Positions 1-7,934 of a stretch of DNA of 64,000 nt are shown here, piece after piece. A model generated the notes under the pieces. That model saw only the letters and a program-made list of their open reading frames with translations, ran no database searches and was not told the origin of the DNA. The stretch covers positions 1,770,758-1,834,757 of the forward strand of contig NZ_JADBEJ010000004.1 of assembly GCF_014873915.1 (NCBI RefSeq). The letters are read 5' to 3'. A program made the position numbers and the translations under genes. This DNA comes from Amycolatopsis roodepoortensis. GTDB lineage: Bacteria > Actinomycetota > Actinomycetes > Mycobacteriales > Pseudonocardiaceae. Each line of letters starts with the position of its first letter. Position 1 is the first letter of the stretch.

Positions 1-330
1 CTGCCCGGGGTGAAGTTCCGCGAAGCGTACTTCGTGCCGACGTTCGGCAAGTTCGTGAACGAGCCCTGCGGTGGCGTACAGGTGACTGTCACGGACCCGC
101 GGGCGTTCGACGCCATCCGCACCGCGGTCACCATGTTCGTCACCGCGAAACAGGTGCATCCGGACAAGTTCAAGTGGCGGCCCGACAACTTCCTCGACAA
201 GCTGTCCGGCTCCGACAGGTTGCGCACGATGATCGACAAGGGCGCCGCAGTGGACGAGATCGTCGGGTCCTGGCAGGCCGAACTGGCCGAATTCGACCGG
301 AAACGCCGTCGCCATCTCATCTACCGCTGA
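1..330 (+). CDS. namZ: Exo-beta-N-acetylmuramidase NamZ (DUF1343), C-terminal part
   Basis: The reading frame is open from the first base, so the gene begins upstream of the window and only about 109 C-terminal residues are visible. The visible part (LPGVKFREAYFVPTFGKF, then PCGGVQVTVTDP, ending RRRHLIYR) matches the end of the DUF1343 family as I know it. That family is now called NamZ and removes MurNAc from the non-reducing end of peptidoglycan fragments. The gene is followed after 11 bp by a secreted serine hydrolase, then a MurR-type regulator and MurQ. This context strongly supports a role in cell-wall recycling. Whether it has a signal peptide cannot be seen. Confidence 0.8.
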   Translation: MPGVKFREAYFVPTFGKFVNEPCGGVQVTVTDPRAFDAIRTAVTMFVTAKQVHPDKFKWRPDNFLDKLSGSDRLRTMIDKGAAVDEIVGSWQAELAEFDRKRRRHLIYR

Positions 331-341
331 GAGGAACGACC

Positions 342-2117
342 TTGCGTGTTAGGAAGATCCTGATCGCGGCCGTCTCCGTACTGGTCGCGGCGACCACGCT
401 GTCGACGGCGGGAGCACAGGCGATTCCGGGGAGCGAACACCAGCGAGACCGCGCGGCGGGCCGGTTCGACAAGCCGCGCGAAGGCTTCGCGCCCGCGTCC
501 ACCGTCCTGCGAGACGGCGCGCCGTCCGACGTCGGTCTCGATCCGGCGCCGATCGAGGCGGCCGAGCGGTTCATCGAGAGCTGGACCAAGCCGGACGCCA
601 CCGGGCATCCGCATTTCTCCGGAGCGGTCGGTCTCCTCGCCCATGACGGCGTGGTCGTCGAGCGCCAGGCCGTCGGTGGCGCTGTCCGCTACGCCGACGC
701 GAAGGGCACCGAACTGCCGCCCGAGCAGCAGGTGCCGATGCGCGCGGACACGATCTTCGACATGGCCTCGATCTCGAAGCTGTTCACCTCCGTCGCGGTG
801 ATGCAGCTGGCCGAGGCGGGCAAGCTGGACATCTCGGCGCCGGTGGTGCGGTATCTGCCGGAGTTCGGGGTGAACGGCAAGGAGGCCGTCACCGTCCAGC
901 AGCTGCTCACGCACGTCTCGGGCTTCGCCGCGACACCGCTCCCGTCGCTGTGGGAGGGCTACCCGGACATCCCCTCGCGCCGGAAGGCCGTCCTCGACAG
1001 CCCCCTGAAGAACGCGCCGGGCAGCACGTACCTCTACTCCGACATCAACCTGCTGACGCTCGGTTTCCTGGTCGAGAAGGTGGCCGGGGCACCGCTGGAC
1101 AAGGTGGTCCAGGACCGCATCTCCACCCCGCTGGGCCTGGTGGACACCGGGTACAACCCGCCCGCGTCGAAACTCGCCAGGGTCGCGGCGACCGAGTACG
1201 CCGCGAAGCCGCCGCGGGGGCTCGTACGCGGCGAGGTCCACGACGAGAACGCCTGGTCGCTTGGCGGCGTCGCCGGGCACGCGGGCGTGTTCTCCACGGC
1301 CGCCGACATGGCGGTGCTGGCGCAGACGATCCTCAACGGCGGCGCGTACCGAGGCCAGCGGATCCTGCGCGAAGAGACCGTGCGGGCGATGCTGACGAAC
1401 TACAACCACAAGTTCCCCGACAACGCGCACGGCCTCGGCTTCGAGCTCGACCAGCCCTGGTACATGGGCGCGCTGTCGGCGCCCTCCACGGCCGGGCACA
1501 CCGGGTTCACCGGGACCTCGCTGGTGATCGACCCGCCGTCGCGGTCGTTCGCGATCCTGCTCACCAACCGTGTGCATCCCACCCGGAACTGGGGCTCGAT
1601 CAACATCGCCAGGGAGACGTGGGCGAGTTCGCTCGCGAAGGCGATGGCGGTCCGCCCAGCGCACGGCCGCGACGCATGGTTCAGCGGCGCCGGTGACGTC
1701 TCCACGGCCACGCTCACGACTCCGGTGCTCCAGACGCGTGGCGGGCCACTGAAGGTCTCCTTCGACACCTTCGTGGACACCGAAGGTCCGTCGGACTCGC
1801 TGTTCCTGGAAATAAGTACCGACGGTGGAGCCACCTGGAAAACGATTACTGTGCGTGCAAACGGACCAGGTGCTCCCGTCGGGGACCAAACCGGTCTCGG
1901 CGGGCACGGTCATCGAGCTTGGTGGCGGGCGGCGGCAGAGGTGTCGCAAAGCTCACAAATCACCCTCCGCTGGCGTTACACGACCGATGCCCGTTACACC
2001 GGCCGGGGAATTTCCTTGGACGGTGTGAAAGTCACTGAACGCGGCCGCACACTGCTGGACAGTGAGCATAATCCCCCTACTTTCGTCGCTACCGGGTGGA
2101 AGTTGAGCACTAGGTAA
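342..2117 (+). CDS. Secreted serine hydrolase of the beta-lactamase class C / esterase-like family
   Basis: The start is TTG at 342, preceded by GAGAGGA, which gives a 591-residue protein. The N-terminus is a signal peptide (RVRKILIAAVSVLVAATTLS, then AGA-QA), so the enzyme is exported. The SxxK nucleophile motif is S-I-S-K within FDMASISKLF. The second motif is Y-S-D rather than the usual Y-x-N, and an HTG triad lies near residue 440. The C-terminal ~130 residues form a separate beta-rich region that is not part of the hydrolase fold. The Bacillus ybb muropeptide cluster has a similar pairing of a YbbE-like hydrolase with NamZ and MurQ/MurR. A role in trimming peptide stems or acyl groups during recycling is inferred. 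Confidence 0.78.
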   Translation: MRVRKILIAAVSVLVAATTLSTAGAQAIPGSEHQRDRAAGRFDKPREGFAPASTVLRDGAPSDVGLDPAPIEAAERFIESWTKPDATGHPHFSGAVGLLAHDGVVVERQAVGGAVRYADAKGTELPPEQQVPMRADTIFDMASISKLFTSVAVMQLAEAGKLDISAPVVRYLPEFGVNGKEAVTVQQLLTHVSGFAATPLPSLWEGYPDIPSRRKAVLDSPLKNAPGSTYLYSDINLLTLGFLVEKVAGAPLDKVVQDRISTPLGLVDTGYNPPASKLARVAATEYAAKPPRGLVRGEVHDENAWSLGGVAGHAGVFSTAADMAVLAQTILNGGAYRGQRILREETVRAMLTNYNHKFPDNAHGLGFELDQPWYMGALSAPSTAGHTGFTGTSLVIDPPSRSFAILLTNRVHPTRNWGSINIARETWASSLAKAMAVRPAHGRDAWFSGAGDVSTATLTTPVLQTRGGPLKVSFDTFVDTEGPSDSLFLEISTDGGATWKTITVRANGPGAPVGDQTGLGGHGHRAWWRAAAEVSQSSQITLRWRYTTDARYTGRGISLDGVKVTERGRTLLDSEHNPPTFVATGWKLSTR

Positions 2118-2258
2118 CCGGCCAGCTCCGATCCGCTGACCGGACCACCCCGTTGACCGGGACACAGCCCCTTGCATCGCGACACTAAGTTGCCAAGTCG
2201 TTAGCTCGACCTCGTTAACGGCCTCGACCTGGTTAGCGACTTTCTGGTCAACGATTAA

Positions 2259-2294
2259 TCGCAAATCGAATCCGCAGACACGGATAGGTTGCGA
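2259..2294 (+). promoter_or_regulatory. Nested dyad upstream of the MurR-type regulator
   Basis: ATCCG-CAGACA-CGGAT (2270-2285) lies inside an outer TCGCAA (2259-2264) / TTGCGA (2289-2294) pair, about 34 bp before the regulator start. The position suggests an operator for autoregulation by the RpiR/MurR protein; this is inference. Confidence 0.45.
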
Positions 2295-2327
2295 TCTTCC
2301 CGAAGGGTGTGGGTAGCCTTGTCGCAG

Positions 2328-3326
2328 ATGCCAACGGTTAGTAACTTTCCCACGGTGGGCGATACCGATTCCGTAATCGCGGCCGCACCGTCCGAGGCCG
2401 TGCCGGCGCAGCCGACACGGGACGCTGACGCGAGCCCGCTCGTCCGGATTCGCTCCCTCCTGCCCGGGCTCGCCCGGGCTGAGCAGCGTGTCGCGAAGGT
2501 CGTCCTCGACGACCCCGCGCAGGTCGCGCGGCGCAGCATCACCGAGGTCGCGCTCGCGGCGAACACCAGCGAAACCACCGTCACGCGGTTCTGCAAGGCG
2601 GTCGGCGTCGGCGGGTATCCGCAGCTCAGGATCGCCCTGGCGGCCGACACCGCCCGTTCCGAGGCGCGGTCGACCCGCAACCTCGGCGGCGAGATCGGGC
2701 CGGAGGACGACCTGGCCGCGGTCATCGGCAAGGTCAGCTTCGCGGACGCGCGTGCCGTGGAGGAGACCGCCGACCAGCTCGACGTACCGTCGCTACAGCG
2801 CGTGATCGACATCGTGGCCGGAGCGGGCCGCGTGGACGTCTACGGCGTGGGCGCGAGCGCGTTCGTCGCCGCGGACCTGCAGCAGAAGCTGCACCGCATC
2901 GGGCGGGTCAGCTTCGCTTGGTCGGACACGCACATCATGCTGACGTCGGCCGCCGTGCTGAGCCCCGGCGACGTCGCGATCGGCATCTCGCACACGGGCG
3001 CGACCACGGACACCGTCGAGGCGCTGCGCGTGGCGCGTGAGCACGGCGCGATCACCGTCGCCGTGACGAACTTCCCGCGTTCGCCGATCACCGAGGTCGC
3101 CGACCACGTACTGACCACGGCCGCGCGGGAGACGACGTTCCGCTCGGGAGCGACCGCCAGTCGCATCGCGCAGCTGACCGTCATCGACTGCCTGTTCATC
3201 GGTGTCGCGCAGCGGCACATGGACGCGTCGGTCAACGCTCTCGACGCGACCAGGGACGCGGTTGGCTCGCACCGTCTGGGCGTCCGGCCCGACGGCAGGC
3301 GGCGGCCGCGGGAAACCGGCAAATGA
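2328..3326 (+). CDS. murR: RpiR/MurR-family transcriptional regulator of MurNAc catabolism
   Basis: The product has about 332 residues. I chose ATG 2328 (MPTVSNFPTVGD); an in-frame start at 2289 exists but would overlap the candidate operator. An N-terminal RpiR helix-turn-helix (ITEVALAANTSETTVTRFCK) is followed by a SIS sugar-phosphate-binding domain (VYGVGASAFVAADLQQKL, then GISHTGATTDT). The stop overlaps the start of murQ by 4 bp, so the two are co-transcribed. In E. coli MurR represses the MurNAc genes in response to MurNAc-6-phosphate. The same logic is expected here but is not shown by sequence. The C-terminal ~20 residues are basic and look like a lineage extension. Confidence 0.85.
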   Translation: MPTVSNFPTVGDTDSVIAAAPSEAVPAQPTRDADASPLVRIRSLLPGLARAEQRVAKVVLDDPAQVARRSITEVALAANTSETTVTRFCKAVGVGGYPQLRIALAADTARSEARSTRNLGGEIGPEDDLAAVIGKVSFADARAVEETADQLDVPSLQRVIDIVAGAGRVDVYGVGASAFVAADLQQKLHRIGRVSFAWSDTHIMLTSAAVLSPGDVAIGISHTGATTDTVEALRVAREHGAITVAVTNFPRSPITEVADHVLTTAARETTFRSGATASRIAQLTVIDCLFIGVAQRHMDASVNALDATRDAVGSHRLGVRPDGRRRPRETGK

Positions 3327-4273
3327 GCGAAAAAGTGAGGCGCATGATGACCGTCCCACGCCAGGTGGTGCACGTCGATTCGCCAACCGAACAGCGCAAT
3401 CCACGGACGACCGACATCGACCTGATGTCGACCATGGGCATCCTCGGCGCGATCAACGCCGAGGACCGCCGGGTCCCCGAAGCCGTCGCCGCGGTGCTGC
3501 CGCAGGTGGCGCGGGCGGTCGACTTCGCCGTGGAAGCGCTGCGGTCGGGGCACCGCGTGCACTACTTCGGGGCCGGCACGTCCGGCAGGCTGGCGACGTT
3601 GGACGCGGCGGAGCTCGTGCCGACGTTCAACGTGCCCGCCGATTGGTTCATCGCGCATCACGCGGGCGGCGCACGCGCGCTGCGCCAAGCCGTCGAAGAC
3701 GCCGAGGACGACGCGAAGGCCGGAGCCGCCGAGGTGGCCGAGTCCGTCGCGCCCGGCGACTTCGTGCTCGGGCTGACGGCTTCCGGCCGGACGCCCTACG
3801 TCCTCGGCGCGCTGGCCGCGGCCAGTCGTCTCGGTGCCCGTACCGCCCTGGTGTCGGGCAATCCGGCGACGGTGACGCCGCCGGGTGTCGACGTCCTCAT
3901 CGCGGTGGACACCGGCCCCGAGGCGATCGCCGGATCGACGCGGATGAAGGCGGGCACGGCGCAGAAGATCATCCTCACCGCGTTCTCGACGGCGACGATG
4001 ATCAAGCTCGGCCGCACGTATTCGAACCTGATGGTCAGCATGCGGGCGACGAACGCCAAGCTGCGCGGACGGACCATCCGGATCCTGCGCGAGGCCACCG
4101 GCATGAGCATGGCGGACTGCTCCGACGCGCTCACCGAGGCCGACGGCGACCTCAAGGTCGCGCTGGTCCATCTGCTGTCCGGCGAGGACGTCGCGAGTGC
4201 GGCGAAGGCGCTGGCGGCCAACGATGGCCACGTACGCAAGGCTCTCGACTCCCTCCGGGTGCGCGCGAGCTGA
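3323..4273 (+). CDS. murQ: N-acetylmuramic acid 6-phosphate etherase
   Basis: The product has 316 residues, close to the family length of about 300. MurQ cleaves the lactyl ether of MurNAc-6-P to give GlcNAc-6-P and D-lactate in the cytoplasm. Visible family signatures are TEQRNPRT near residue 22, the SIS motif YFGAGTSGRLATLDAAELVP, the GLTASGRTPYV loop, and the conserved GPEAIAGSTRMKAGTAQK segment. An alternative start at the internal ATG (MMTVPRQ) would shorten the N-terminus by seven residues. It overlaps murR by 4 bp. No MurNAc kinase or PTS gene is visible in the window, so the source of the phosphorylated substrate lies elsewhere. Confidence 0.95.
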   Translation: MSEKVRRMMTVPRQVVHVDSPTEQRNPRTTDIDLMSTMGILGAINAEDRRVPEAVAAVLPQVARAVDFAVEALRSGHRVHYFGAGTSGRLATLDAAELVPTFNVPADWFIAHHAGGARALRQAVEDAEDDAKAGAAEVAESVAPGDFVLGLTASGRTPYVLGALAAASRLGARTALVSGNPATVTPPGVDVLIAVDTGPEAIAGSTRMKAGTAQKIILTAFSTATMIKLGRTYSNLMVSMRATNAKLRGRTIRILREATGMSMADCSDALTEADGDLKVALVHLLSGEDVASAAKALAANDGHVRKALDSLRVRAS

Positions 4274-4329
4274 ACACCGGCGGGCAGACCCGTTCATCCC
4301 GACGCCTCGCGCTCACGCGACGCGAACGG

Positions 4330-5363
4330 GTGTCCGTCGCCGGGATGGCCGGGTTCATCCTGCTGCTCAACGTCATCGGCTGGGGGGTCCTGACGCTTTT
4401 CGTGGCGCCGCGCCAGTACGAGCTCGGCGCCACGGGCGTGTTCGGGGTCGGGCTCGGTGTCACGGCGTTCGTGCTCGGGATGCGGCACGCTTTCGACGCG
4501 GATCACATCGCCGCGATCGACAACACCACCCGCAAGCTCATGGCCGACGGGCAACGGCCGCTTTCGGTCGGATTCTGGTTCTCCCTCGGCCATTCGACGA
4601 TCGTGTTCGCCCTGTGCCTGCTGTTGTCGCTCGGCGTGCGGGCGCTGGCCGGCGCCGTCGAGGACGACTCGTCGGCGCTGCACGAGGCGACCGGGTTGAT
4701 CGGGACGTCGGTTTCCGCGCGGTGTTCCTGTACCTCATCGGGATCATGAACCTGGTGGTGCTGGTCGGCATCGTGAAGGTGTTCCGGCGGATGCGGCGGG
4801 GCGAGCTCGACGAAGCGGCGCTGGAGCGGCAGCTCGACAACCGCGGCTTCATGAACCGCTTGCTCCGAGGCGCCACCAAAGCGGTGCGCAAGCCTTGGCA
4901 CATCTACCCGATCGGTGTGCTGTTCGGCCTCGGCTTCGACACCGCGACCGAGGTCAGCCTGCTGGTGCTCGCCGGCGGCGCGGCCGCGTTTTCGCTGCCT
5001 TGGTACGCGATCCTGGTGCTGCCGATCCTGTTCGCCGCGGGGATGACGCTGTTCGACACCGCCGACGGCTGCTTCATGAACTTCGCGTACGGCTGGGCCT
5101 TCGCGAAGCCGGTGCGGAAGATCTACTACAACCTCACGGTGACGGCGCTTTCCGTCGCGGTCGCCTTGCTCATCGGGACGATCGAGGTCATCTCGATCAT
5201 CACCGAACGCTTCGGCATCACCACCGGGCCGCTCGCGGCGATCGGGTCGCTGAGCCTGGACTACGTGGGCTACGCGGTCGTCGCGCTCTTCGTGCTTACG
5301 TGGGTCTTCGCGCTCCTCGTGTGGCGCTTCGCGCGAATCGAGGAGCGCTGGTCCGTCGAATAG
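4330..5363 (+). pseudogene. HoxN/HupN/NixA-family nickel/cobalt transporter, interrupted by a frameshift
   Basis: Two overlapping frames together make one complete NixA-type transporter. The first frame covers VSVAGMAGFILLLN, the metal-binding signature GMRHAFDADHIAAIDN, and SLGHSTIVF, up to TGLIGTSVSA. The second resumes at AVFLYLIGIMNLVVL and contains GLGFDTATEV and AGMTLFDTADG, ending at 5363. The break lies at about 4715-4722, in gtttccgcgcggtgttcctg. Removing one CG dinucleotide restores VSAVFLYLIG. It is either a genuine inactivating mutation or a base-calling error in a GC repeat. GTG 4330 is a possible start without a strong ribosome-binding site; CTG 4270, overlapping the murQ stop, is an alternative. 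Confidence 0.8.
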
Positions 5364-5382
5364 GCCCTCGACCTGCGAAAGA

Positions 5383-5448
5383 GAGCAAGGGACCTTTGCT
5401 ACCACTTCTCTCGACGTTGAGACAAGTGGTAGCAAAGGTCCCTTGCTC
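5383..5448 (+). terminator. Perfect 25-bp-stem hairpin between convergent genes
   Basis: Arms 5383-5407 and 5424-5448 are exact reverse complements. The 16-nt loop carries a small TCTC/GAGA inner pairing. It lies 20 bp after the transporter stop and 10 bp before the convergent MFS stop, so it can serve as a bidirectional terminator. There is no U tract. Confidence 0.7.
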
Positions 5449-5457
5449 CCACTTTGG

Positions 5458-6627
5458 TCAGGCGGGCTGGGCGACCTTCGCCCGCGAAGGCACCGAAAGC
5501 GCGAAGCCCAGCAGAGCAACGAAGGCGGCAACGGGGCCGACCCACCAAACCCCCGCCGAGGACAGGACGACGCCACCCAGCGCGGCCCCGAGGGCGCCAC
5601 CGGCGTAGATCGCGGAACCGTTCAGCCCCAGGGCGACCGTCGGCGCGTCAGGCGCCAGCGAGAACAGCCGGTGTTGCTGCGGCACCATCAGCATTCCGCC
5701 GAACACACCCGATGCCAGCGCGAGGATCAGCGAGCCAGGCAGACTCAGTACGGCGACATCCAGCAGCGCCAGCGTCACGACCGTCCCGATGAGCGAGATC
5801 GACCGGACGCGCGAAGACCCCAGTGAGTCCGTGGCCCGGCCCGCGAAGGCGTTGCCCGCGATCTGCCCGATCCCGAAGCCGACGAGCAGCCACGAGATCA
5901 TCGCGCCCGCCGCCACCGGATCCACCAGCACCGGCAAGTACACGAAGGCCGCGAAGCCCGCGGCGGTACCGAGAACGCTCACACCGAGCACACGCGCGAT
6001 AGGCGGCCGCACGACGACGGCGAGCCTGTCGCGCAACGACACCGTCGGCATCCGGACGCCGGGCAACAACGGCACGAGCAGCATCACGACCAGCGCCACC
6101 GCGCCGATCCCCCACATCACCGCGCGCCAGCCGAACCAGTTCCCGGCCAGCACCCCGATCGGCACGCCGAGCACCATCGACACGCTCATCCCGGCGGAGA
6201 CCGTGGCCAGCGCGCGGCCGCGGCGCTCGTCCGACGCCAGCGCGCCGGCGAGGACATAAGCGTTGGACTGGAACGCGGCAGCACCGAGGGCGGCCAGCAC
6301 GCGCGCGACGGCGACCACGGCGAAGCTCTCGCCGAGCGCCTGACCGGCCATGCCGATCGTGAACAGCACCATCCCCGCGCCGAGCACCCAGCGCCGGTCG
6401 AGCCGTCCGGTGAAGGCCGCGATGAGCGGCGAGGAAATCGCGTAGGTAACCGCGAAGACAGTGGTCAGCTGGCCCGCGACGGCTTCGGAAACGCGCAGGT
6501 CCGCGGCAATGGTGGGCAGCAGCCCGTTCAGGACGAATCCGTCGGTGCCGACGGTGAACGTCCCGACGGCGAGTACCAGCAGAGCCCCCAGCGCGAGCCG
6601 ATCATTTGATGATCGTCGAATCGTCAT
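5458..6627 (-). CDS. MFS drug-efflux transporter
   Basis: The product has 389 residues with about 12 hydrophobic segments. It is of the AraJ/CmlR-like drug:H+ antiporter type: FVLNGLLPTIAADL in TM1, the RxxxxGR-like FTGRLDRRWVLGAGM loop after TM2, and GVPIGVLAGNWFGWRAVMW in TM5. It is transcribed divergently from an ArsR-type regulator 52 bp away. Two near-identical 18-bp dyads lie in the shared region, one of them over codons 3-8 of this gene, so repression by that regulator is very likely. The substrate is unknown. Its 3' end faces the Ni/Co transporter gene across a hairpin. Confidence 0.85.
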   Translation of the reverse strand: MTIRRSSNDRLALGALLVLAVGTFTVGTDGFVLNGLLPTIAADLRVSEAVAGQLTTVFAVTYAISSPLIAAFTGRLDRRWVLGAGMVLFTIGMAGQALGESFAVVAVARVLAALGAAAFQSNAYVLAGALASDERRGRALATVSAGMSVSMVLGVPIGVLAGNWFGWRAVMWGIGAVALVVMLLVPLLPGVRMPTVSLRDRLAVVVRPPIARVLGVSVLGTAAGFAAFVYLPVLVDPVAAGAMISWLLVGFGIGQIAGNAFAGRATDSLGSSRVRSISLIGTVVTLALLDVAVLSLPGSLILALASGVFGGMLMVPQQHRLFSLAPDAPTVALGLNGSAIYAGGALGAALGGVVLSSAGVWWVGPVAAFVALLGFALSVPSRAKVAQPA

Positions 6628-6666
6628 GGCGGGTATAGTGGCGGGACTATTCGATGACTGTCAAAT
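6604..6666 (+). promoter_or_regulatory. Two ArsR-type operators between the divergent MFS and regulator genes
   Basis: ATTTGATGATCGTCGAAT (6604-6621) and ATTCGATGACTGTCAAAT (6649-6666) are imperfect palindromes of the same design, ATTyGAtgayygTCrAAT, with centres 45 bp apart. One covers the MFS start region and the other ends 13 bp before the regulator start. This is typical of mutual repression by a winged-helix dimer. Confidence 0.75.
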
Positions 6667-6679
6667 AGTTTGGAGTGCC

Positions 6680-6985
6680 GTGAGCAGCACGCTGCCGCAG
6701 CCGTCGATCGACGAGATCGAGATCGTGCCGGTGCTCCAGGCGCTCGCCGACCCCGTGCGCCTGGAGCTGATCCGCGCCCTGCGAAGCAATCCTTCGCCGC
6801 GAAGCTGCGCCATCTCCGAGTACGACGTCGAGATCAGCGCGCCGACGCTCTCCCATCACTGGAAGGTGTTGCGCGAGGCCGGCCTCACGACGACGTTCGT
6901 CGAGGGCCGGACCCGCTGGGTCGAGCTACGCACCGAGGACGTCCACGCGCGCTTCCCCGGGCTACTGGACGCCGTCCTCGCCTAG
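6680..6985 (+). CDS. ArsR-family winged-helix regulator
   Basis: The product has 101 residues and starts at GTG 6680 after TGGAGT. The ArsR fold is clear: VLQALADPVRLELIRALRSN, then the recognition-helix segment SAPTLSHHWKVLREAGLTTT, then the wing with EGRTRWVELR. There is no CxC metal site in helix 3, although a single cysteine occurs in PRSCAISEYD, so the signal is probably not arsenite. It likely represses itself and the divergent efflux gene through the two 18-bp dyads. The last 24 bp overlap the 3' end of the convergent esterase gene. Confidence 0.88.
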   Translation: MSSTLPQPSIDEIEIVPVLQALADPVRLELIRALRSNPSPRSCAISEYDVEISAPTLSHHWKVLREAGLTTTFVEGRTRWVELRTEDVHARFPGLLDAVLA

Positions 6986-7819
6986 CCGCCACTTCGCCGC
7001 GAGCTCGCCCGCGGCGCACACGCCGACATCGAGCAGATACGGCCCCGCCTGCCCACATCCGGCTCCCGGCGCGATCGGCTGCCCATGCCCCATCCCGGCG
7101 ACGGCGTGCGTGTCGACGGCCGCGCCGACATCGGTCCACTGTTCGGCAAGCTCGCGCATGTTCATCGAAGCGACCGTGTAATCCGATGTCCCGTGCCACG
7201 CACTGACCGGCGAACGCGGTCCGGCGCCCGCGGCGCGCACCTTGTCACCCCACTGCTTCGGAGTCAGGTCCTTGCCGGGGTTCATGCAGGAGTACGCGTC
7301 GATCATCGAGGCCGCGCAACCGTAAGGCAGCCCCGCGACGACACCGCCACCCGAGAACAGCTCCGGATACGCCGCCAGCATCACCGAAGTCATCGCGCCG
7401 CCCGCCGACAGGCCGGTCACGTACGTCCGACTCCCGGCCGAGAACCGCGCCATCTGAGCGATCGACTCGGCCTCACCGGCTCCTCGTTTGATGTCGCCCG
7501 CCTGGAACCAGTTGAAGCATTTATTGAAATTGTTCGCCGAAACCTGTTGCGGCAGAACGAGTTTGAATCGCAGCCGGTCCGCGAGCCCGACCCAGCCGGA
7601 GCCACGCGCGTATCCGGCCGCGTCCTGGGTGCAGCCGTGCAGCACGACCACCGCCGGACGCCCGGACGGCAAGCCGTCGGGAACGTATTCGAACATCTGC
7701 AACGCACCGGGATTGCTCCCGAACCCGGTCACCGGGCGGATCGCCGCCGCCTGTGCCGGAGTCGCCGAAAGAAGGACCAATGCCGAAACCACCGCGCCGA
7801 TGAGGAGTTTTCGCATCAT
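6962..7819 (-). CDS. Secreted PHB-depolymerase-family esterase
   Basis: The product has 285 residues with a signal peptide (MMRKLLIGAVVSALVLLSAT, cleaved near PAQA-A). The esterase PHB depolymerase fold is recognisable: VVVLHGCTQDAAGYARGSGW forms the oxyanion region, CFNWF lies next to the active site, GLSAGGAMTSVMLAAYP holds the nucleophile Ser, and SAWHGTSDYTV carries the acid. The family acts on extracellular poly-3-hydroxybutyrate, feruloyl esters or acetylxylan, and sequence alone does not separate these. A 3-hydroxybutyrate dehydrogenase operon about 5 kb away makes PHB a reasonable substrate (inference). Confidence 0.82.
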   Translation of the reverse strand: MMRKLLIGAVVSALVLLSATPAQAAAIRPVTGFGSNPGALQMFEYVPDGLPSGRPAVVVLHGCTQDAAGYARGSGWVGLADRLRFKLVLPQQVSANNFNKCFNWFQAGDIKRGAGEAESIAQMARFSAGSRTYVTGLSAGGAMTSVMLAAYPELFSGGGVVAGLPYGCAASMIDAYSCMNPGKDLTPKQWGDKVRAAGAGPRSPVSAWHGTSDYTVASMNMRELAEQWTDVGAAVDTHAVAGMGHGQPIAPGAGCGQAGPYLLDVGVCAAGELAAKWRLGEDGVQ

Positions 7820-7934
7820 TTCAGGCTAAAACCGCCGACCCCCGCTTCCCACGTGGAAGACCACCACAGCGGCGGCCCGTTTTGTGTGGTCACACCGGAT
7901 ACCGGCACGCGAAGACGCCGCTTATCGTCGCCCG

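Noticed and set aside
321..1949. Long antisense reading frame opposite the serine hydrolase
   Set aside because: It is Arg/Gly/Asp-rich with no domain, no ribosome-binding site and lies wholly over a well-supported gene; typical of high-GC shadow frames, as are others over acsA, nhaA, the peptide transporter and gadB.
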